Assembly (NCBI GenBank): GCA_016256075.1
Contig: SDVU01000677.1
Span: 1-11,430, forward strand
DNA from: Dictyocoela muelleri
Taxonomy: Eukaryota > Microsporidia
Direction: 5' to 3'
DNA: 11,430 nucleotides
The position numbers were made by a program, and so were the translations under genes. Position 1 is the first letter of the stretch, and each line of letters starts with the position of its first letter. The notes beneath the pieces are model-generated. The model was not told the DNA's origin and searched no databases. It worked only from the letters and a program-made list of their open reading frames with translations. This document shows, one piece after another, positions 6,036 to 11,430 of the stretch.

Positions 6036-8147
6036 ATGGACGACGAGAGAGATAAAAAACTTTTAGATGGATTAAAAAAGATTAAAGACGGTCTTAAAGG
6101 CATACAAAAAGAAAGTTGTGAATATAGAATTTCACAGCTCGAGAAGAAGTTGGCTGCAAAAGAAATGAACATGCAAGGTGTTTTAAGTACATCGGATATA
6201 TGCAGTAAGGAAATAATAGACCAAAAGATTCAAAAAGAAAAAAATATAATCAGTGGATATAAAAAAATGATATTGCTTGATGAGAATCTCAGGGCGACAC
6301 TAGACCCTAAAATTAATCTTTCTAATAAAAAAATTTCTCATTACAATAATTTAGTGAAAAAGACCAAAGAAAATCCAATTATGAAGGGTTATGGGGTTAA
6401 AATGAATGGTGTCGTAAATTTCGAGGTGCAAGATTTTTCATGTGATCCAATGTTTGGGTGCGAAAGTATTGATTTTTATGTTGATGATAAGCTAAAAACA
6501 TCGATAAAACCGAATTTCAGAGGACCTTTAAGTTTAGAATTCTCGATGTCACGAGAATTTGAAATTCTGATTTTAGGAAAGGAAAATATCCTGCTTGGAA
6601 TAATCTTTTTTCCTTGTTGTTATTTTATAAATTACAAAAATAAACAAATAATAAACTTTATTTTTGATCAAAACGCGACTTTAAGCTTAAGTGCAGAATT
6701 TCAAAAAGAGGCAGGTTTATTGCGAAAAAATGCAGAAGTCATATGTATTTATAAAATGGGGCATGCGTTGTATAATTATTATAATATTATGCCTTATTAT
6801 TGTTGCGTTTGCGACAAAACAGCATCTCTTCAAGAATCTTATCATTGCTCTAAATGTAGATTTACCTGTCACAAAAAATGTTCAAATTTTATACTTTACA
6901 ATTGCCCTGCATCCAAAGGAGAGACGGACATGAAATTAACTAAGAGGTATGATATTGCACATACCCTCGAAAAATCTAAAGGATCTGGTTTTAGGTGGTG
7001 TGGTCATTGTGGTATCTATATTACTATTAACAGTGAATGTTCACATTGTAAAAAATGTAGCAAATATTTTCATGTAGAGTGCACACCATTTATTTTCAAC
7101 TCATGTCAATTGGATTACGAATTGAGGGTTGCTATGGCTAATTTTAAACCACCAGCACCTGAAAAAACAGACGAGGTCTGTACAATTTCAGTGAATGATT
7201 TTAATTTGATAAAAGTTTTGGGTAGAGGTAGTTTTGGAAAAGTCATGTTTTGCAAACACAAGGAAAGCGGAAATATTGTTGCCCTTAAAATTTTAAAGAA
7301 GGAAATGGTAGTAAATTCAAATAACATTGCGTATCTTGACCTAGAAAGAAAAATTTTAAAAATGGTGACTGAATTTAATCATCCTTTTTTAATGAAGATG
7401 CTTTATTGTTTTCAGGATTCTCAAAATGTATATTTTGGTACGGAATTTCTCGCAGGTGGCGATCTTTTTCATGCTGTTTACAAAGAAAAATTGCCTGAAG
7501 AGCGAATAAAATTGTATGCCTGCGAAATTTTATTAGGCCTGGAATTTCTTCACAATAAAGGAATTATTTATCGAGACATGAAACTTGATAACGTGCTGAT
7601 AGGCGGTGATGGTCACATTAGAATAGCTGATTTTGGATTATGTAAAGAAAATCTCAGTCCACTAACAAAAACTTATACTCTTTGTGGGACTCCAGATACC
7701 TTGGCCCCTGAAGTGATAATAAATTGTGGGTATACAAAAGATGCTGATTGGTGGTCATTTGGGGTTGTACTTTATGAAATGTATGAAACTGAACCCCCTT
7801 TTAATGGAATGACAGATGCAGAACTGAATAATTCGATTTTAAACGAGCCGGTTGAATTCGCAACAAATTTCAATCCAAAGGCACAGGACCTGATTGTTAA
7901 GCTTCTAGAAAAGGAACCTCAAAAAAGGATAGGATATGGAATGGGAGATGGGCCTGAAATACGAAAACATGATTATTTTGAGGGCATAAATTGGGATGAT
8001 GTATTGAAAAAGAAGATTCAGCCTAGTTTTATTCCAGTTAATAAATTAGAAGAAAATTTCGATGATGAATTTATGGATGAGCCTATTCTTATAACACCGG
8101 CACCATCTTTACATCAATACGACCGATTTTTTACAAATTTTAAATAA
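6036..8147 (+). CDS. PKC1: Protein kinase C, fungal Pkc1 type (703 aa)
   Basis: Serine/threonine kinase of the AGC group. In fungi Pkc1 is bound by Rho1-GTP and drives the cell-wall integrity MAP kinase pathway at the plasma membrane; a link to wall or spore-coat formation here is inference. Visible order: basic coiled N-terminus with an HR1-like Rho-binding repeat (about 1-110; KIQKEKNIISGYKKM is typical); C2-like beta-rich region (about 115-220); pseudosubstrate-like LLRKNAEV with alanine at 233; two C1 zinc domains with the full H-C-C-C-C-H-C-C sets (243-290 and 309-357); kinase domain (about 390-650). Catalytic residues are present: GRGSFGKV loop at 396-403, K418, YRD with D514, DFG D532, activation-loop T548 and APE at 557-559. 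The tail keeps a turn motif (T687 in ITPAPS), but the final FxxF-S/T-F/Y motif is degenerate. At 703 aa it is far shorter than the roughly 1,150 aa yeast protein, mainly by losing the C1-kinase linker. No introns. The start is the first in-frame ATG before the HR1 coil. Confidence 0.96.
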   Translation: MDDERDKKLLDGLKKIKDGLKGIQKESCEYRISQLEKKLAAKEMNMQGVLSTSDICSKEIIDQKIQKEKNIISGYKKMILLDENLRATLDPKINLSNKKISHYNNLVKKTKENPIMKGYGVKMNGVVNFEVQDFSCDPMFGCESIDFYVDDKLKTSIKPNFRGPLSLEFSMSREFEILILGKENILLGIIFFPCCYFINYKNKQIINFIFDQNATLSLSAEFQKEAGLLRKNAEVICIYKMGHALYNYYNIMPYYCCVCDKTASLQESYHCSKCRFTCHKKCSNFILYNCPASKGETDMKLTKRYDIAHTLEKSKGSGFRWCGHCGIYITINSECSHCKKCSKYFHVECTPFIFNSCQLDYELRVAMANFKPPAPEKTDEVCTISVNDFNLIKVLGRGSFGKVMFCKHKESGNIVALKILKKEMVVNSNNIAYLDLERKILKMVTEFNHPFLMKMLYCFQDSQNVYFGTEFLAGGDLFHAVYKEKLPEERIKLYACEILLGLEFLHNKGIIYRDMKLDNVLIGGDGHIRIADFGLCKENLSPLTKTYTLCGTPDTLAPEVIINCGYTKDADWWSFGVVLYEMYETEPPFNGMTDAELNNSILNEPVEFATNFNPKAQDLIVKLLEKEPQKRIGYGMGDGPEIRKHDYFEGINWDDVLKKKIQPSFIPVNKLEENFDDEFMDEPILITPAPSLHQYDRFFTNFK

Positions 8148-8285
8148 AGTTTTTTTTAAATGATTAAGATTACGTAAATACTTAATTAAAGAATTACAAT
8201 TAAAAGTCTTTTGTATAATTAAATTATTTTATCTAATTTAGAAAATTTCTATGCATTAAAGGCTTTATAGATCCACATACTGAAA
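8148..8285. other. 3' flank of the kinase gene
   Basis: A T-run (about 8149-8157) follows directly after the stop codon, then AT-rich spacer. No terminator hairpin is seen, as expected for a polyadenylated eukaryotic transcript. No gene. Confidence 0.4.
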
Positions 8286-8405
8286 GAAATAGAGCTTTGT
8301 GGTTAACACTCTTGAATGTAAAATTTAAGTATCGTGGTTCGAATTATTTTAAAGTCACTTTAATAAATAAGGGATTTTCATTATACGGTCAATATTATAG
8401 AACTA
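8286..8405 (+). repeat. tRNA-derived SINE-like repeat, older copy
   Basis: From 8299 to 8344, 44 of 46 bases match 11322-11367 at the right edge of the window, and similarity continues past 8345 through GTCACT, TTAATAAATAA and CGGTCA motifs. The B-box region reads GGTTCGAATTA, degraded from the GGTTCGAATCC of the other copy, and the A-box region (TAGAGCTTTGTGG) is also altered, so this copy is probably no longer transcribed by RNA polymerase III. The element body may continue to about 8530 through a less AT-rich stretch that includes the small hairpin ATGCG/CGCAT at 8505-8518. Its true right end cannot be set because the other copy is cut by the window. Confidence 0.7.
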
Positions 8406-8785
8406 TAGTAGTAATAGACAGTTGTTCCAGTGTGGTATAGCTGATTAAAAATCGGTAAAATCTTTTATAGTGATGAAGAAGAAATCTCCTATGCGTGGGG
8501 AAGAATGCGATGGCGCATGTCGTAAAAAACAATAATTAATTCATAAATTCATGAAAATGTATATAATTAACATACTGACTCACTGATGAAATAAAAATTG
8601 TTGCACAGCTAAGACTCAAAAAACCTAAGAATATCTATTAATTTGAACATCAAGAACCAAAGATCTAAAGACCACTGTCTGTGATAACTCTCTGGGTTGA
8701 CAAATATAGATATTGTCAATATATAATTTAAATTATATCTAATTTAAATTATATTAATTGATTAACAAGGCTATAATGCTTTCAG
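8406..8785. other. Intergenic spacer between the kinase and tubulin-complex genes
   Basis: No gene. The stretch to about 8530 is less AT-rich than its surroundings and may be the 3' body of the SINE-like repeat. Further on are an inverted pair, TTGACAA (8697-8703) with TTGTCAA (8713-8719), and an 18-bp perfect palindrome, ATATAATTTAAATTATAT (8721-8738), which recurs in part immediately downstream. Confidence 0.45.
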
Positions 8786-8790
8786 TTAAA

Positions 8791-8869
8791 AAAATTCAAA
8801 TAACTTTAAAAAAGCTGAAATAAATTTAAAAAATTCAAATAAATTTAAAAAATTCAAATAAATTTTAAA
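8791..8869 (+). repeat. Four tandem units of 19-20 bp before the tubulin-complex gene
   Basis: The units follow the theme AAATTCAAATAAATTTAAA (8791-8810, 8811-8830, 8831-8849, 8850-8869); the last two are nearly identical. The array ends 34 bases before the start codon of the downstream gene, so it lies in its promoter or 5' leader. Confidence 0.7.
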
Positions 8870-8892
8870 AAGCATTTCTAATAAATTATAAA

Positions 8893-8903
8893 GACCAACC
8901 CTC
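8893..8903 (+). promoter_or_regulatory. C-rich motif immediately upstream of a start codon
   Basis: ACCAACCCTC directly precedes the ATG. C-triplet motifs just upstream of start codons are a reported promoter or transcription-start signal in several microsporidia. In this AT-rich flank the C cluster is conspicuous. The kinase gene at 6036 lacks an equivalent, so the assignment is tentative. Confidence 0.35.
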
Positions 8904-11090
8904 ATGGAAGAAAAAATTAATAACTTGGCATTCGAATTTTCAAAAATGACAAGAACTCCAAAACCCGGTTTTTACAAAAAAATAAAAAACAAAATAAAAT
9001 TTTCAAATTTAAAAATTAACGATGCCGAAATCGATAATCAAAAAAATATAAAAATTAAAAAAATTTATGATCAGCATAAATTAGATGAGAGTGATAAAAA
9101 GTTTTTAGCATTCCTTTTAAGACTTAAGACAAAAATGAACATTCGAGATATAAAACATGAAAAAAACAATGAAATTGATTGTGAAATGGATAAATATTAC
9201 CCGAAAATAGATAATAATTCCAATCATTCCAATCCTAATAATCCCAATAATAAAAATCCTAATAATAATATTTATAATGATAATCTTGATTTTGATAATT
9301 CAGATAAATCTAAAATTGAAAAAGACAAAAAAATAGATTCAATTCTCAGCCCATCCTTACAAAACAGCAATAAAGAAGAAACAGATATAATTTTTCTACT
9401 TGAGAAAAACATAAAAAAGGGGGCGTTAGGCATTCAAACTAATTTATTTGATGAACATGGTGTATACATATTATCATCAATCCTAGAGCCTCAGATATAC
9501 GAAATCGTAATTCAGGTATACCATCATGCTCAAGTCTATAAAAAACTTCGTGAAAACCAAAGTTTTCTCTCCAAAGCTCAGCTCGAATTCTACGAAATTG
9601 TTCGTCATCAACTTAAATGTTACGAAAACGAAGTTCTTCGTTCTGATGAAAAACTTTTGAATTTTCATGTTGAAATGCAACACGCCTATCGAAATTTGGA
9701 AATCGTTAATCACTTATTTGACTCTTTTTTTACAAATCCGAAAAATCCTTTTGAATTTTTAAAAATTTATAAAAATTCGCTTTATTTTCTTGAGCTTCAA
9801 TTTATTGATCAGGTTGTAGTTGCATCCTCGCGAGAAATAAATAGACAATTGAATAGTTGGGTGTATGAAGGAACATTTATTGATCCCGGAAATGAATTTT
9901 TCATTGTTAAAAACGATGATAGTGATCTATGGAATTCTTTTGGTATAAATTATGGTCTTGTTCCGTATTTCATGAGTCATGAAGTTGTTGAAAAAATTCT
10001 TTACCTTGGCAAATGTAAAGTTCTGCTCAAAGAAGTAAAAAGTTTTGATGATAAACAAGAATCATCTGATGATATAAGGAAATCTTCTAATGATATAAGG
10101 AAATCTTCTAATGATATAAAGAAATCTTCTGATGATATAAGGAAATCTTCGGATGATATAAGGAAATCTTCTGATGAAAAGGAATCGTCTGATGATATAA
10201 ATAAATCATTCGAGAGTAATAATAAACTAACTTATGATGAAAAGAAATCTTCAAATGATAATTTAGATGAACATGAAAACATCCCATATATTCTTGATAT
10301 CCTTGATCCAAACCTTCCTGACTATCTTGATATTCTTTTTAAAGATATTAATTTGAAAATAGAAAAGGAAATTCTCATTAAACACGACATATTTGAGTAT
10401 TTTAAATTTACTAAAGAGATATTTTTAGGGTTCAGATCGGATTTTATTGAAATGCTATTGATTTTCATGTCAGATATGCAGAAAGGTGCATATTTTAACA
10501 AGAGAAGTATAAGTTATATTCTCGATTCAGCTTTAGTAACTACATTCGGTAACAACAAGTTTATAAAAAATATTGATATATGTATTTTTGATGACGCGTA
10601 TGATTATATTTCTCTTTTTTACCATCTGAACTTCCCTCTTAATTTAATTGTTACCAAAGAAATTATTCTGAAATTTGTAGCCGTTTTCAAGTTTATTTAC
10701 AAACTTAAAAGAGTTGAATCAGTTCTCAGCGCCAATTTAAAAAGAAAAGAAGTTCGGAAATTTAGAAATATCATTTTAAAAATTAATTTCTACGTTTTTG
10801 AAGAAGTTATTGAAGATCTCTGGAAATATGAATTTATAGATATTGATGATTTCAGGAAACAAATTAATATAAATTTAGAAAATATTCTAAAAAGAATTTT
10901 CCAGGTTCCAAATAAAGGAAAAGAACAACTTGATTCGTTTATAGCATCGCTTGAAAAATACGCGATTGGTGAAAGTAGGATTTCTATAAGTTTTGTTGAA
11001 GAACAGTTTAAAGAGTTTGTGTCAGTTAATCGTGATATTGTATTGAATAGTTATTTATCCGATTTTTTGAAAAATGAAATTATCAATTAA
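8904..11090 (+). CDS. Gamma-tubulin complex protein, Spc97/Spc98 (GCP2/GCP3) family (728 aa)
   Basis: Component of the gamma-tubulin small complex, which nucleates microtubules at the spindle pole body. The N-terminal about 160 residues are charged and Asn-rich (about 104-125) and probably disordered. The GRIP1 region (about 163-375) carries the family signature: W319-VYEG, a DP then EFFI (327-334), W343, LVPYF (352-356) and KILYLGK (364-370). The GRIP2 region (about 465-725), which binds gamma-tubulin, includes GFRSDFIEMLL and the KLKRVE helix (600-605). A polar insert of repeated SSDDIRK units (387-434) separates the two. EFFI and PYFM resemble GCP3/Spc98, while FPLNLIV resembles GCP2, so the subtype is left open. 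The start is supported by an in-frame stop at 8889-8891 just upstream; M15 is an alternative. The ORF is uninterrupted, and somewhat shorter than typical 840-900 aa relatives. Confidence 0.9.
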   Translation: MEEKINNLAFEFSKMTRTPKPGFYKKIKNKIKFSNLKINDAEIDNQKNIKIKKIYDQHKLDESDKKFLAFLLRLKTKMNIRDIKHEKNNEIDCEMDKYYPKIDNNSNHSNPNNPNNKNPNNNIYNDNLDFDNSDKSKIEKDKKIDSILSPSLQNSNKEETDIIFLLEKNIKKGALGIQTNLFDEHGVYILSSILEPQIYEIVIQVYHHAQVYKKLRENQSFLSKAQLEFYEIVRHQLKCYENEVLRSDEKLLNFHVEMQHAYRNLEIVNHLFDSFFTNPKNPFEFLKIYKNSLYFLELQFIDQVVVASSREINRQLNSWVYEGTFIDPGNEFFIVKNDDSDLWNSFGINYGLVPYFMSHEVVEKILYLGKCKVLLKEVKSFDDKQESSDDIRKSSNDIRKSSNDIKKSSDDIRKSSDDIRKSSDEKESSDDINKSFESNNKLTYDEKKSSNDNLDEHENIPYILDILDPNLPDYLDILFKDINLKIEKEILIKHDIFEYFKFTKEIFLGFRSDFIEMLLIFMSDMQKGAYFNKRSISYILDSALVTTFGNNKFIKNIDICIFDDAYDYISLFYHLNFPLNLIVTKEIILKFVAVFKFIYKLKRVESVLSANLKRKEVRKFRNIILKINFYVFEEVIEDLWKYEFIDIDDFRKQININLENILKRIFQVPNKGKEQLDSFIASLEKYAIGESRISISFVEEQFKEFVSVNRDIVLNSYLSDFLKNEIIN
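10062..10205 (+). repeat. In-frame 21-bp coding repeat (SSDDIRK) in the GCP gene
   Basis: Seven consecutive units encode SSDDIRK, SSNDIRK, SSNDIKK, SSDDIRK, SSDDIRK, the 6-residue SSDEKE and SSDDINK (residues 387-434). The DNA units are almost identical at the codon level, with only one to three base changes each, which indicates recent slippage or unequal exchange. Unit length is a multiple of three, so length changes keep the frame. It lies in the loop between the GRIP1 and GRIP2 regions, where family members tolerate insertions. Serine-aspartate composition makes casein-kinase-type phosphorylation conceivable (inference). Confidence 0.9.
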
Positions 11091-11307
11091 GTAATTAAAA
11101 ATTAAAAATAAGTGTTTAATTTTTTTTTGATATGAATTACATTTTTTTGATATTTTCGAATAATTTATTTTAGTTCTAAATAATTTACCCGAATTATTAT
11201 TTAGATAGTTGCATGATTCTTATTTTTACTTGTTAAATTTAATTTATTTAAGGTAACTAAAAGTCGCAACTTTCTCACAATTTTAAAATAAATTACCTTA
11301 AATAATT
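11091..11307. other. 3' flank of the GCP gene
   Basis: AT-rich spacer following the stop codon, with no gene. A partial inverted repeat is visible: TAATTTATTTAAGGTAA near 11240-11256 against TTACCTTAAATAATTA near 11294-11308. It ends exactly where the SINE-like repeat begins. Confidence 0.45.
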
Positions 11308-11430
11308 AGCCAGATAGCTCAGTGGTTAACACTCTTGAATGTAAAAATTAAGTATCGAGGTTCGAATCCCGCTGACGTCACTCTTTAATAAATAATGAGG
11401 GAATGACATTAAGCGGTCATAACTATATAA
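11308..11430 (+). repeat. tRNA-derived SINE-like repeat, younger copy, cut by the window end
   Basis: Perfect matches to the two internal RNA polymerase III promoter boxes are present: A box TAGCTCAGTGG (11315-11325) and B box GGTTCGAATCC (11359-11369), 33 bases apart as in a tRNA gene. A cloverleaf does not form, however. The acceptor strands (11308-11314 and 11373-11379) pair at only about three positions, the T stem has only two pairs, and the anticodon arm (CTTGA/TTAAG) encloses 9 instead of 7 bases. The sequence past the tRNA-like head is shared with the copy at 8286-8405. This pattern fits a tRNA-derived SINE better than a functional tRNA. The TGTAA in the anticodon region hints at a tRNA-Thr source, but weakly. 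Confidence 0.7.

Noticed and set aside
6691-7327. Extra open frames overlapping the kinase gene on both strands
   Set aside because: They are shadow frames; the kinase frame carries all conserved C1 and kinase residues.
11308-11380. Functional tRNA gene
   Set aside because: A and B boxes are perfect, but acceptor, D and T stems do not pair and the anticodon loop has nine bases.

Overview
The window looks like nuclear DNA from a very AT-rich unicellular eukaryote, most likely a microsporidian with an expanded, gene-poor genome. The reasons are: two intact intronless genes of clear eukaryotic type (a fungal-style protein kinase C and a gamma-tubulin complex protein), both compact for their families; a Merlin/IS1595-type DNA transposon of a kind common in microsporidia; and long stretches of simple, repeat-built intergenic DNA. 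The assignment is an inference from gene type and base composition. An Edhazardia-like large genome would fit, but the species cannot be settled from sequence reading alone.

Layout. 1-939: AT-rich non-coding DNA with small direct repeats. 940-1947: a complete but dead Merlin-like transposon with about 50-bp terminal inverted repeats and a decayed transposase. 1948-3420: a large mirror-image repeat block. A G-rich array (GGGTTAAAAATAT-like) is followed by a 21-bp minisatellite and G-runs, and then by a C-rich array of the reverse complement (TATTTTTTAACCC-like). 3420-4640: a second, more decayed mirrored minisatellite, an array of about 23 bp units, a strong 29-nt hairpin palindrome and a small GC-rich 18-bp triplicate. 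4640-5690: AT-rich DNA holding a 210-bp MITE with 31-bp inverted ends flanked by TA. 5689-5805: thirteen tandem 9-bp units.

6036-8147 encodes a 703-residue Pkc1 homologue with HR1-like coil, C2-like region, pseudosubstrate-like segment, two C1 zinc domains and an AGC kinase domain. 8904-11090 encodes a 728-residue Spc97/Spc98 (GCP2/GCP3-like) protein with a recent-looking in-frame expansion of a 7-residue repeat. The two genes lie head-to-tail on the + strand, 756 bp apart. Nothing suggests they share a pathway: Pkc1 in fungi acts in Rho1-linked cell-wall signalling, while GCP proteins nucleate microtubules at the spindle pole.

Two copies of a tRNA-derived, SINE-like repeat lie downstream of the kinase gene (about 8286-8405) and at the right edge (11308 to the end, cut by the window). 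The newer copy keeps perfect RNA polymerase III A and B boxes but cannot fold as a tRNA. I found no rRNA, functional tRNA, CRISPR array, or retroviral, LTR or capsid-bearing element.
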